From Nemertoderma westbladi (Eukaryota > Xenacoelomorpha > Nemertodermatida > Nemertodermatidae), in the NCBI GenBank assembly GCA_032718475.1, contig JAUCBJ010008669.1, forward strand, positions 12,501 to 49,251: a stretch of DNA of 36,751 nucleotides, in the 5' to 3' direction. The position numbers were made by a program, and so were the translations under genes. The notes under the pieces were generated by a model. The model did not search any database and was not told the origin of the DNA. It saw only the letters and a list, made by a program, of their open reading frames with translations. Positions 1 to 10,379 of the stretch are shown here, in pieces; position 1 is the first letter of the stretch, and every line of letters starts with the position of its first letter.

Positions 1-57
1 ACCCCCTAACAGTGTCAATTCGCTAAGGCTCCGCCAACTTCGTGGCTCGCCCCACAA
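1..57 (+). repeat. End of a dispersed repeat (GTGGCTCGCCCCAC terminus)
   Basis: The segment ending in GTGGCTCGCCCCACA at about 44-58 is matched in inverse orientation at 16537-16553 (TGTGGGGCGAGCCAC), with weaker similarity just inside both (AAGGCTCCGCCAACTT against GAGGCTAGCTGACTTT). Both look like the same terminus of one repeat family, cut by the window edge here. The family was not recognised. Confidence 0.3.
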
Positions 58-248
58 CCTTTTTCTCAGTTTTTCTCATATTTCATCACTAAATTCCCTA
101 CTACTTTTTTTATTTTTCACTGAATTTTTATCAAACATATACCAAAATATTCAGCATCTATAGGGCTAAAATAGTGAGTATTGGTTTTGTACAATGTGTC
201 CATTTGGATGTTCTATGATCCATTATGTAACTGCTTCTCTTTGTCTAC

Positions 249-304
249 CTCAAAATATATGATATGAAAACAATACCTCAAAATATATGATATGAAAACA
301 ATAT
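249..304. repeat. 28-bp tandem duplication
   Basis: Two near-perfect copies of a 28-bp unit reading ACCTCAAAATATATGATATG followed by AAAACAAT lie head to tail directly beside the inverted-repeat element that begins near 305. This is a simple local duplication with no coding content. Confidence 0.75.
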
Positions 305-781
305 AATAGGAAATGGGGTCTTATTCCCTCAGATACTACCTAGCATTTAGGGCCACTTGGGCCACTGTTAGTACTCAGGCACTAAGGCCCATTAAAAAAC
401 CAAAATACCAAATCGATTGTAGTGCTCCCAACCCAACTACCACAAGGAAAACTGCACCAAACCATACAGTAATACAAGTACCAGTAAGTATTGCACGAAT
501 AGGCTATCCCATAAATTGAGAAAAATATAGGACATTTTGTCCGCCGAAAAGGTAAGTCTAAGTAATAAATTTAATAAAAATAAAAGGGTTTCGGAGATTT
601 AAACACTGAACCCTGGGATTCGTGGTTCTCCTCGTCAGCAGTGTGCCACGAACCCCACCCCTAACCTTATAAAACTGCACCACTAAATTAAGACAATGAC
701 CAATATTTTAATAGGCCTTAATGGCCCAAGTGGCCCTAAATGCTAGGTAGTATCTGAGGGAATTAGGCCCCATTTCCTATT
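305..781. mobile_element. MITE-like inverted-repeat element, about 480 bp
   Basis: The left arm (about 305-405, starting AATAGGAAATGGGGTCTTAT) reappears as reverse complement at about 694-781. The arms share the stretch from CCCTCAGATACTACCTAGCA through GGGCCACTTGGGCCA. The left arm holds an extra 17-18 bases (around 366-383) that the right arm lacks. There is no transposase ORF, so this is most easily a non-autonomous DNA transposon. I could not define a target-site duplication, so the superfamily is open. Confidence 0.6.
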
Positions 782-1411
782 TTATTGTGTTCATATTAAT
801 ATCACAATCCCTCTAAAGTCGTGGTTGTCTAACATCATATAAAAATATATGATGCCCGAAATATAGCCCGAACATACTAAAGCCCCCATAAAGTTTTCAA
901 AAACAATAATTTTGTCTTGAAATTTTCACAGAACATAGCCTACATATCTAAGTTTATTGGGCCAAACACTTGGACCGAGAACTGCATCGCAGTTGGTACT
1001 ACAGATCCTTCTACATGAGATATTTTTCATAAAAATCCTCAAAATATTTCCAAATTTTGAAAAAAACCGACTTGCACTAAAAGTCCCATATTTTTCGAAC
1101 AAAATGGTTTGCGAAGGTACGGGTATCCATACTCAGTTCTCTAAGTTAAAGATCACAGATAATTGTGTTAAAGTAACAGAAAAGTAGCTATAAAAATAAA
1201 ACAAAATAGATTTAGGGTGATAACCCCCTTAATTAATTTGTGTTAATTGTTTAGTTTCTAATGTCGAATCTAGATTTCAGTCTGATTTTTTATTTCAATA
1301 GGCAAGTCACTCCAATTTTTAATACCTTTTTTAAAAACAGCTTATATTTATTTAAACTATATCATTTACATTTCCTATATAGAGGTAATATATTACTGCA
1401 ACTTTTTTTAG
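782..1411. other. AT-rich stretch without a recognisable gene; probable intron or 5' flank
   Basis: Short ORFs here have no recognisable domain. The stretch ends in a polypyrimidine tract and AG acceptor (1402-1411) in front of the cysteine-rich exon. At least its right part is therefore likely intron of that gene, whose first exon I could not place. Confidence 0.4.
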
Positions 1412-1604
1412 ATTATTATCGTCTGTATGGTTGGCGGCGTTGTCTTCGATGGCGCTTTCGGATCCATAGGAGAAGTCAGCGGTTTCGGGAAAATCTGTGG
1501 TGGGCAAAATCTTGCGTGCAATGAGGATAAATACAAATGCGTCGATAATGTTTGCGTTTGCAAAAATGATTCGATGTACTACAACTCCTTCTCAACAGCG
1601 TGCA
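1412..1604 (+). CDS. Internal exon of a small secreted cysteine-rich surface protein
   Basis: An open frame begins right after a strong acceptor (T-tract, then TAG) and reads IIIVCMVGGVVFDGAFG, a hydrophobic run that fits the end of a signal peptide. A cysteine cluster follows (CGGQNLAC, then KCVDNVCVCK, then STAC), which resembles EB/EGF-like modules. The exon ends at a consensus donor GTAAGT after 1604 in phase 1. The acceptor at 3611-3614 leaves the complementary two bases, so exons 1412-1604 and 3615-3928 join in frame, with an ATG codon across the junction. The initiator exon is upstream and unseen. The protein is probably secreted or cell-surface. No function can be named and the family was not recognised. 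Confidence 0.6.
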
Positions 1605-1976
1605 GTAAGTTATGGTAGGCCCTTATGTGCTCCATCAGCAGTGCGGTCGAATTACTATTCGTTCTCTAGTAATTATTATGACTTACTCTCCAGGCTTAGC
1701 GAGGGGGGCAGGTGACGCTCCACCCCCTACAAGACCACAGGAAGGGCGCCAAAAACGCGTCTGGAGTGGGTACAGCCCTACAGATTGTACTGTGAAACTA
1801 CAGTATAAACCATCTCCAGTAGTTAGGCCTATAATCACAACAACAATTTTTATTTTGAGGAGTGAGAACTGGAATTTTATCTCATTTATTTGTATACAAA
1901 TTTTTTCCTAAATTGGTACTTTTTCCGATAATTTAAAAAAACTAAATCAAAAAATTATTTGAACATCTAATATGCC

Positions 1977-2308
1977 TTAAGCCCCGTTCACATCCAACGG
2001 TGCGTGGGCAGTAAAGTAGTCTGGTGGTATTGAAGCGGTAATAAAGCCAGTGGTACACTACCCGGAGCCCGTTCACACCCAACGGTACCGTTGCGGTAAC
2101 TGATTGTTTATCTGTCGACTGTGAATTCAACAGGAAATTACATTAATTGAATTAACATTGTTTAAATAAATTAAATATGATGAAGATGAAAAATATGTTT
2201 AAATTTAGCGCACAACTACCTGTTGGGTCGTTCACAGTCAGCGGTGTACCGCTGGGCCTGCGGTACACCGCCCGGTGTACCGTTCCGTTGGATGTGAACG
2301 GGCCTTAA
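1977..2308. mobile_element. TTAA-flanked MITE (piggyBac- or Kolobok-type)
   Basis: The ends are GCCCCGTTCACATCCAACGG at 1981 and its near-perfect inverse ending at 2304. TTAA lies directly outside both ends (1977-1980 and 2305-2308), the target duplication of TTAA-specific cut-and-paste families. A further copy of the terminus (GCCCGTTCACACCCAACGG) lies inside near 2068, together with several CGGTGTACCG palindromes. At 324 bp it is non-coding and non-autonomous. It sits in the intron of the cysteine-rich gene. Confidence 0.8.
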
Positions 2309-2589
2309 TATTGGTTTCCTTTTAATAGTGGAGCTGCCGTCCATATTTATTTTAACTATTCCAGAACAAAAAAGTATTTAACAGTAATAATAGAGTACGT
2401 CATAGATATTTTATACTGTAGGCCTTTGTTATAATATTCATATAATATAGCTTTAATATGCTCGATTTTATTTTATATAACAAATTAGGGAAATAACATA
2501 TAGTAGTGGAGAGCAACTGAACTACTGTACCATGCTCAAACTGCCTAAAATTATTCCGACAATAACTAATTAAGAACTAATTATTTACA

Positions 2590-3000
2590 AGAAGTCCTTG
2601 TAGCGTGAATCCAAGATCTACTCCCTTTGTAGCCGTCCTCATTGCGTAATCCCAATCCAATTATGAATAGACATTGTGTCAGCTAGCAGTACGCCAGCCA
2701 GGATTGAGAAGAACTCAGTTTCACTATCTGGTACCTGAGTTTCTGTGTCACAATATAATAATTCAATGCCAGCCACAAATTACCTTTGGTATTTCATAAG
2801 CTCTTAGGAATTCCAGCATTTTACCTCTATGGATTGAGTCGAATGCCTTATTGAAGTCCACAAGTCAGATTCTTTGACTTAATTCCCTCAACCAGTCTCC
2901 GAAGCGCAAGTATCTGATCTATTGGTTATCTATTTGGTCGAAATCCGTTTTGGCTCTTACGCAGCCAGTTTCTCTATGTGAGGTCTAATTCTACTGGTAC
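2590..3000 (-). pseudogene. LINE reverse transcriptase relic
   Basis: Read on the minus strand from about 2960 downward, fragments in shifting frames give QNGFRP, then QILALRRLVEGIKSKNLT, then VDFNKAFDSIHRGKMLEFLR, then ETEFFSILAGVLLADT, then AMRTATKGVDLGFT. This is the order of a non-LTR retrotransposon RT domain: palm motif A (F/VDFxKAFDSIHR), then the A/GVLxGDT-like block, then the downstream palm. Stops and frameshifts separate the blocks, so it is dead. It lies in the intron of the cysteine-rich gene, opposite to it in orientation. The clade (CR1/Jockey-like) is a guess. Confidence 0.75.
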
Positions 3001-3614
3001 TGTATACAGTATATAATCATTTTGTTGTATATTTTGGCAGCTACCACACGTTTGTTGGTACACCGAGGTCTCGGCAACGGTATCGGTAATATGGTTTTGT
3101 TTGGCAGCTACCACAAGCAGACAGGTCCCGCGATAGTTTGTTGGTATGAAACGATATTGAAGTCTTCTTTTATTGCCGCAATATCAACAAAATAACTTAT
3201 TTTAAATATTTAATGTGTGATTGAAATATTTTCTATATTTGATTCTATATACAGTATTTATTTTATGTTTTATTTTTTATTATATTATTATTATATTATT
3301 TTGTATTACTTTTATTTATTTTTGAGACGATTATCTGATTTTTGAAACAGTCTGAGAATCTGAGAAACCGACTGTTTCAATTTATAAGAAATATATCAGA
3401 TTGTAAGCTTACTGTCCTGCGGTACTGAACCGATCATAAAGTCAGAATACATGACTTATACTGGAGCAGGAAACTGTAACTGTGGCGCGACAAAACCCAT
3501 ACTGACACAATTTTGGTAATATGCGGTTAAAAATATTAATTGATATACTATGTTTCAGTTTCATGTTGAATTAAAAATACGATTATTATTATACCAGTAT
3601 CTTTATACCAACAG

Positions 3615-3928
3615 TGCCCTGTACAACGCAAGATCTGAAAGTAGAGAACGACAAGTGCGTCTGCAAAGGAGAGGGAAAGGCCTTGACTTACAATGACGAT
3701 AACGAATACTCGTGCATTCTACCAACGGCGACGGTTGCGATTGAAACAATACCGAGTAAGACAACACCGAGTGAGACAACACCGAGTAAGACAACACCGA
3801 GTGAGACAACACCGAGTGAGACAACACCGAGTGAGACAACACCGATTGAGGTCAGTGATGGAGTTGGGATCCTGGCTGCAAGCTGTCTGGCACTCATAGT
3901 TGCTATGATACTCGCCAAGTGTATATAG
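3615..3928 (+). CDS. Last exon: cysteine-rich domain, Thr/Ser/Pro stalk, C-terminal hydrophobic anchor
   Basis: This exon follows the acceptor CCAACAG and continues the frame from 1604. It encodes a second cysteine block (PCTTQDLKVENDKCVCKG, then EYSCILP), and then a mucin-like stalk made of six PS(E/K)TT units from a 15-bp repeat. It ends in a hydrophobic C terminus (VGILAASCLALIVAMILA) followed only by KCI and a stop at 3926-3928. The almost absent cytoplasmic tail and the SDG just before the hydrophobic run fit a GPI-anchor signal as well as a type I transmembrane helix. The joined product from exon 1412 onward is about 168 residues. A role in adhesion, mucosal surface or immune recognition would be speculation. 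Confidence 0.65.
3751..3846 (+). repeat. 15-bp coding minisatellite (PSETT/PSKTT stalk)
   Basis: There are six tandem copies of ACCGAGTGAGACAAC, with GTAAG in copies one and three, followed by a degenerate start of a seventh (ACCGATTGAG). Each 15-bp unit encodes five residues of an O-glycosylation-prone stalk. Being a multiple of three, copy-number change would alter stalk length without breaking the frame. Confidence 0.9.
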
Positions 3929-4105
3929 TTGTGTGAAATGTATCGAGTTTATTTGTTGCAAGAATCTTATTTTTAAAAATTAAATATATTAACTAAAGGC
4001 GCACTATTTATACGTAGTACAGTAGGCCCCTACACACAAACACAAAGATATAAACAGGAAAACTGGTGATTAAATTCGAGATAAAAAAGGCAATTTTTAG
4101 TATAA

Positions 4106-4111
4106 AATAAA
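4106..4111 (+). promoter_or_regulatory. Candidate polyadenylation signal AATAAA
   Basis: AATAAA lies 178 bases after the stop of the cysteine-rich gene in very AT-rich sequence. Other A-rich variants lie nearer and further, so this is only the first canonical match. Confidence 0.3.
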
Positions 4112-4462
4112 CAAGTTTTGATTTGTAGATTATAAATAAAAAACGTGCATATTTATTTATTTTATACAAAATTAAAATAGCAAGGTGCTACTAGGTTGGT
4201 AAATAATTCAATGTGGCAATTGCTATCACTTACCATAAAACATATGGTAAGTAATATGATTTATAATAAATGTTTAATTGATAATTCATCGAGGCTACTT
4301 CTAATAAATAAAATAACGAGAACAGTGTCAACATAGTTTTACCATTTTTTATTATCTTAAAATAGCATAAATATATTTTAATGATATTGGGCCTACTTAA
4401 ATTTATATAGAATATGTTAATTAGCTATTTAATTTGATTTGCATTCTTTATGTATTCGGATT

Positions 4463-6455
4463 TAGTACGGGCTCTGGCGGCGTTAAGCGCAATACCTTCG
4501 GTAAATTAACGAGACTATTATTTTTGGATGGAGGACCATGTTAGACGTCAGAACACAGTTGGCGATCGGTATAGCTAATTTGCATTCTAGAACTACAGGC
4601 CAAAAACAAGCTAGCTAGCCGACCCCTACCTAACTCTATGTTGGGTCCTCTGGTTGAATATAAATGTAATCAATTTTTTCAAATGAACATTTTTCTTATA
4701 GAGGGAAGACCGCCGATTAATTTAAATACAAATATATCGCCACTTTCATTTTTTAAATGCGATAAATTTACATGAGAACAAAATACATTCACTTTTTTTA
4801 AGAAACCAACATTTACATTAACTGCCATAAAATGTAGCTACTTTGGTTTAACACGTTCAAACATGTATCAAAATTTGCGCTAATTATTTCTGCATTCACC
4901 CATGCAACTCATTTTGGATGAGTACTAAATCCTCCTAGTCAATTAGCCCGATTATTATCGGGGAAACGATAATCAGAGAATATTCAGAGAAAGTATAGTC
5001 TCTCACATTTGGAAATATTTACTACAGTTACTAGGCAACTATATGTACTGTAGGGCTATGTTGTGTACCAGTGTAGGCGATTCCTTACATTATATTAATT
5101 GTTTTTTAATGTATTATACAAAATTCATGCGCTTATACATAAACTGAGTCACAGATCGTTGAAAATTCTTATAAAAATAATACAAAGATTGAACTGATAT
5201 TCTGAGAGTCAGAATTTATACTTTCGCTTTCAAACTTTTCTACTACAGTACAGTCCGTATCTCATTCTAGATACTGTTTCTCAAACTGGGTACCTTTTCT
5301 CTTACCTCACTCTTACTAACTCAAACCTGTCTGGTTTACTCAAACCCAACTCAAACTCGCGTAACCCCCCATTGTGCACTGCGTAGCATTCATACAACAA
5401 GCTGTCTGTGTTTAATGGTACACTCGCTTCTGTTATACTCTGCCTACGGGTAATTGATGGTCTCCTGCTGTTATAACATTCCCTAAACTTGATTTGTTTG
5501 TGTGTAATTAACTCCGGTAGACAGCGAGAATTAACTTGCAGACTCAGTGACTCAATTTATTTTTAAATTTCAGAATAAAAAATATTATATGCTAAATTAT
5601 TAAACTGAAGATTTATTAATTTTTTATTACATTTTCTGTTAGTATTACATCGTCAATGTTGTTGAATGTTTCTAATTATATGCTAAATTATTAAACTGAA
5701 GATTTATTCCCAGAATTAAAACTTTATCTACAAACAGACCGAGCCAGTGTGGTTTAGTTAACAACATACATTTAGTAAAGCCCACAAAGGAACTGCGTGA
5801 TTGACATGTCTTTTATGAGACACACGCAAGCCGGCCTGCCCAGCTTACCGGTCGGCCAAGCAGCAGACAGAGGCCCCTTCCCCATGTGGTGCCTCACTCA
5901 ACCAGAGTAATTATCCATCCCATACAGGAAGAGTAATGCTGAGTATGGCACAGTTGGAAGTCAACCTAACTCAAACCATGGCGCCAGACTCTAGTTTGAG
6001 TTAGATTGAGCTGGCTGCATCTTTCTGATTTCTCAACTCTTACCCCAGTCTTACCTACTGAAATTCTCCGTTGACTATCATTAGTAAAAGGTTTGAGAAA
6101 TGATACCCAGTTTGAGAAATAATATTCAGAATGAGATAGGGACTGTAGCTTATTATGTTGTGACAAAAATAAAAGTGGCGATATATTTGTATTTAAATTA
6201 ATCGCCGGTCTTCCCTCTATAAGAAAAATGTTCATTTGAAAAAATTGATTGCATTTATATTCAACCAGAGGGCCCAACATAGAGTTAGGTAGGGGTCGGC
6301 TAGCTAGCTTGTTTTTGGCCTGTAGTTCTAGAATGCAAATTAGCTATACCGATCACCAACTGTGTTCTGACGTCTAACATGGTCCTCCATCCAAAAATAA
6401 TAGTCTCGTTAATTTACCGAAGGTATTGCGCTTAACGCCGCCAGAGCCCGTACTA
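4463..6455. mobile_element. 2-kb DNA transposon derivative with about 294-bp terminal inverted repeats
   Basis: The left arm 4463-4756 (TAGTACGGGCTCTGGCGGCG onward) is repeated inverted at 6162-6455 with only about five mismatches and no gap by eye. Further in, a second diverged inverted pair (about 5240-5300 against 6085-6150, sharing TTTCTCAAACTGGGTA) continues the symmetry. Possible target duplications are TA or ATT (ATT at 4460-4462 and 6456-6458). No transposase can be read; the interior holds TCAAAC-type repeats and a duplicated ATATGCTAAATTATTAAACT unit (about 5590 and 5680). The near identity of the arms suggests a young insertion or ongoing homogenisation. Confidence 0.85.
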
Positions 6456-6459
6456 ATTA

Positions 6460-7420
6460 GTCCTCGATAGATGATTTGTTGTGCATATAATATTTTTCCA
6501 AGTTTTTGTCAGTTTTTGTCGTGACTTTTAAATACATCATTAGCATCCTACACAGAATAATACATGTACTGTTAAGTCTTTACAATCGGACCTCCAGCCA
6601 TAATACATTACACCTTTACAATACGGCGCGGCGCCTCAGCAGACCTGCTATCTGCAATCATAAGGTACCTAAAAATATATAAACTGCGCTGTCTTGTAAG
6701 TTGGTGAAGTCACACTACAAGATTATAATTGTATTTAATTAATAACCTACTCTATAATAATGTATTTTTGTGCTAGGTAATTCCAATGTTAATCAACTAT
6801 GCTGTAGCCCCTTTATTATTTTGAATGTTTATCTGGACATATTAATCAATTGGTGTGCACCTGTCAATTGTAATTAATTATCATTGACGCTTTACAAATA
6901 TATATTAATTATTATGTCAATAAGATAAATAAATAATTAACAATACCAATTTTTGGCTATACTACATTAGGCTAAGAGTGTTGCTCCATGTGGTTCTGAT
7001 TGAACATGCTACTGTATCAATAAAATTAGCCTATAAAAACTTATGGGTTTGTCATTGCCAGCAATGCAAGCCATTTAAGTAGTACTGTATTTGCATTCGT
7101 TTGGGTATAAAGCGCTAAAATAAATATGCGGCCTTTAAGGATTATAATGAAATAAAACCTATTGAAAATAACCTAGATTTGGTTCAGTTACCGGGATAAT
7201 ACTAGTTCCGGCTAACCCAATACAGATTGCCTATTCAGCCATTGAATGAAACACGATTAGCGGTTAAAATGCTACTACAGTACAGTAACTGTATGTAGTA
7301 GTTCTAGTCGTTCAATCTGAGGTCAAATTGGCTGAAACAATTTTTTTCCAGTCACCGAGATGAGGTCCACAAAAGTTATCGGTTAATTTTTAGTTTAGCG
7401 TTTTAATGAAAATTATTTAA
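6460..7420. other. AT-rich intergenic stretch, nothing recognised
   Basis: I see no coding frame with domain features, no tRNA-like structure and no clear repeat boundary here. Confidence 0.5.
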
Positions 7421-7764
7421 TATTAATTAATATTTTTACAAAATTTTAACAAATTTTCTGAAAAATTGGCTGTATAAACAGAAATATAAAAATTACAGCC
7501 GATAACTTTTAAAAAAACCCTTTCAATGATCTCGTTTTTTGATTTCGCTGATTCCATTTGCGATATCAGTTTTAATGATTGGTAGAACCTAGTCGGTCTG
7601 TCTGTCGGTTGTCTGTCAGTTTTACAATTTGGCGGACAGACAGTCATACGAAAAATCAGCGATAACTCGAGAACTGAAAGAGGTTGCGGTTTTCATATTT
7701 GAAATCCCCATTAAATTCTGCTCTAGATTAAATAAAAACAAATATTTGAAATTTGAACATGAGG

Positions 7765-7972
7765 AGAGGGGGGGGGGGGGGGGGGGGGGGGTAGGACCTT
7801 TTATCGTATGTTTATCGCTACCTCCGCCCATGTTAGGCGTTCCCTCTATTATAGTGCCCTATGGGGAAGATCTATGTGCCTCGATCCAAGGATCAGGTCA
7901 TTCTTGGGTTAAGTGGGGAGTACAGTACACCCCCCCCCCCCCCCCCCCGGATGTACTCCCCACTTAACCATA
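7765..7972. repeat. Poly-G and poly-C tracts with a 17-bp inverted repeat
   Basis: A run of more than 20 G lies at about 7769-7791 and a run of about 18 C at about 7931-7948. The C run is bracketed by GGTTAAGTGGGGAGTAC (about 7907-7923) and its exact inverse GTACTCCCCACTTAACC (7953-7969), a perfect stem around the C tract. The G tract can form a G-quadruplex and the two tracts could pair with each other. ORFs crossing the tracts are artefacts. Confidence 0.85.
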
Positions 7973-8034
7973 TTCTATATTGTTTCTATATCTATGTTCC
8001 ATATTCTAGAACATGATGTAAGAACGAACTGAGG

Positions 8035-8135
8035 GTTCAGATTCATTTAGCAGAAACACTTATTACTGTGAACAATTCGTATCTGGGAATTTAAATTCGT
8101 AACTGGGAACTGAAATTTGTAATCCAAATTTCAGA
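8035..8135. repeat. Degenerate AATTCGTAACTGGGAA repeats, copy cluster 1
   Basis: Irregular repeats of AATTCGTAACTGGGAA-like units are seen here (AATTCGTATCTGGGAATTTA, then AATTCGTAACTGGGAACTGA, then AAATTTGTAATCC). The same word recurs in the cluster at about 10110-10300. Confidence 0.5.
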
Positions 8136-8550
8136 TTTTTAAACCTGATGAGCATTCGCAGCGTATGGTAATTTCTTTACCAGCATGCTGCTTGGTCCAT
8201 TCCTATGTAAAATAATATCAATTCTTTATAATATGGCTGCTAATTGCGCAAGAAGTTGAGCACGGCCAGCGTTCAGTCGCTCATCTAACCCAAATAAATC
8301 ACACAAATAATTTCCAAAACTAATAAATTATATTTTACTTTAGACACAAAATAATGATAATAAAACTCATCAATAAAGAGCACATAATATTAGTCAACCT
8401 AACCACCACCAATAGTCCTAACAGCTGTAGAGTTTAAGTTTATAAGAGACCTAACAGCTGTATGAAGAATACAAAAAGTAATAGCTAATAGAGTTCGAAT
8501 AATATAATTCATTGAGTTTACAATATACATAGCGAATGTATGGCGCTGTC

Positions 8551-8802
8551 CTAATTATCTTTTTTTCCTTCATTCTTCTTAGATTTCATATCAGCATAGC
8601 CCTTATAGTCCTCCTTTGTCCACCCAGGACACCATGGTTCGAGAAGGTTATCGAGGTTATCTGAACTATAATCCAGATTGTTGTCCATAGAAACACCCAG
8701 TCTTTCGGGTTCTTTACGGGTACGACCTGATCTCCGTAATACCTCTTTTAGAAAAGTTGCTTTCTTATCAACATTACATGGGAAATGTTCATTTATTAGG
8801 AA
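8551..8802 (-). pseudogene. C-terminal tail of an LTR-retrotransposon Pol polyprotein
   Basis: The minus strand is open for 83 codons from a stop at 8803-8805 to a stop at 8551-8553. It reads KKATFLKEVLRRSGRTRKEP, then ERLGVSMDNNLDYSS, and ends LLEPWCPGWTKEDYKGYADM plus a lysine-rich tail. RRSxRxRKxPxRLG is the usual C-terminal motif after the integrase of Ty3-like elements. It has no methionine start of its own. The integrase relic at 10380-10960 has the same orientation and lies upstream in reading direction, so both may be remnants of one copy interrupted by later insertions. Confidence 0.6.
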
Positions 8803-8805
8803 TTA

Positions 8806-9320
8806 CTTTCTGTAAGAATTTGATGTAATAGTAGTAATAGTAATAGTAATATTTTGGAGCGAAATAACATAAAAACGGCTCTAACGATTTCGTTAAAATT
8901 TTGCATGACGCATTTTTTTGATAATCACTATCGATTCCCGTTGGTCCCATGTCTGTCCATAGAATGTGGGTTCGAAAAATAGACATAAACTAAAAAACGC
9001 CATAGGCGCAATGATAAAACACCAGCTGGACCACATGAAAAATGTATAGAGAGGGCCTAGTGATTCTATTCAATAGAGAAAGGGCCAACTAATAATAACA
9101 AGGATGTACTTTCTGTGCCAAGTTTTTATTTAATCACTCACTCTTTCAACCCAGACTATAAACAAACATTAACTTGGTTAGTTTGTAATCTATTATCCCA
9201 TCAGCTGAATAACTCTCCCCAGTGCTTCCTAAGGGAATATCTACAAGGTGATTGACTCACTGCTTGCGCTATGTTAGGTGGTGGGTCAGTGGAATGAATT
9301 TTAGTTACACACATAGGATG
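8806..9320. repeat. Dispersed repeat, copy 1
   Basis: Similar to 15765-16260. Shared stretches in the same order are ACTTTCTGTAAGAAT, AAATTTTGCA, a segment ending AACA(C)CAGCTG, and a clear 110-bp block at 9200-9316 matching 16143-16255 (CCCAGTGCTTCCTAAGGG, then CTATGTTGAGG-like, then AATTTTAGTTACACA). Both copies sit beside a protein-coding relic end. No ORF survives; an unclassified non-autonomous element (Helitron-like is possible). Confidence 0.55.
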
Positions 9321-10110
9321 CTTCTGATGAGTGTTGGTTACTAATGGTACTATACTCAGCTAATAATAATAATTTATGTATTTAAAAATCCGAGAGGGAG
9401 GGAGGTGAGTTAATGACTTGCTTGGCAAACATTAATTATATTAATCAGTCAAACCAGAGGGAATACAGAGTGGAATCTACCTATCTCTGTATAACATTTT
9501 ACCCAGCTGATAGCTCCTTTAATCCAACACAAACTCTTGCCCTGGATTCAATGAATGCGAATGTCTATTACAGTAGGTTCCTGGGAAAAGCTGGCCACCT
9601 GAATGACTTTTTACAGTAGTTATAGAGTGTACACGAGTGCGGCCTTCGTGCAGCAGAAACTGCAACCCATCTCAGCGAATAACTATAATTATAGGCCTAC
9701 TATGTCTAGTTATATATTCTGATATTGGCTTCTGACACACACACTGAAACCTACACCTAAGTTCACTGATGACTCGCAGTTCTAACTCGCCATATATGTA
9801 CTGTTAACTGTAGGGTACTATTAATAAACTATACTAATAGTGGCAATGTTCAATTAAAATCAGAGTTTGGAGGTTTAATTATGTTTTTGCAACATTAATA
9901 CTATGAGTGGTGTTTGGTATGAGATATAATTTTGATGTAGACAGGAGATGGTGCCCTAACTGCTTTAATAATTATTAGGAACAGATTATGAGATAATACA
10001 AACAATTGTTTGCTAAGTAACTTTGTTCACTACCTTGGTGCAATTTTTTATTATAAATGCTGAACATACGTGCAAATTAGAGTATAAGGTATAGGTAGTG
10101 CTGGCTGATA
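9320..10110. other. Non-coding stretch, nothing recognised
   Basis: A short ORF near 9413-9619 has no recognisable domain or splice context. The rest is AT-rich without clear repeats. Confidence 0.4.
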
Positions 10111-10300
10111 CTGGGTGCTCATATTTGCAACCATTTGTAACAAATTGTAACCAGGGACATCAATTTGTGACAAGGTGCTCATATTTTTAACCAAACACAT
10201 TGATTCGTAATGCGGAAGTACAGATTTGTAACCAGGTATTCAAATTCGTAATTGGAAATCCAAATTCGTAACCAGGCGCTCAGATTCGAAACTGGTTTAG
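10110..10300. repeat. Degenerate AATTCGTAACCAGG repeats, copy cluster 2
   Basis: About six imperfect units of the form (A)ATTYGTAACCAGGNNCTCA occur at irregular spacing (for example AAATTCGTAACCAGGCGCTC and AGATTTGTAACCAGGTATTC). They are related in sequence to the cluster at 8035-8135. The two clusters bracket the retrotransposon tail and dispersed repeat copy 1. Confidence 0.6.
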
Positions 10301-10379
10301 AGTTGATATCCTGAAAAAAAAGTTTGCGGCTTATGGCCTGTAAAAATATTAGTTTCGGTTTGGTTTAACTTCGGTTCCT

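Noticed and set aside
593-665. Minus-strand tRNA-like sequence inside the first inverted-repeat element (GTGGCACACTGCTGACG, then GGGTTCAGTG)
   Set aside because: The B box deviates from GGTTCRANNCC and the stems do not close; could be a SINE relic but too weak to list.
3603-3961. Minus- and plus-strand repeat-bearing frames (LSHSV, LGVVS, RVRQH units)
   Set aside because: All are shadows of the 15-bp minisatellite; only the frame joined to exon 1412-1604 has a signal region, cysteines, stalk and anchor.
7629-7967. Open frame of 112 codons through the poly-G and poly-C tracts
   Set aside because: Its glycine and proline runs come only from homopolymers of uncertain length. No start context, no domain.
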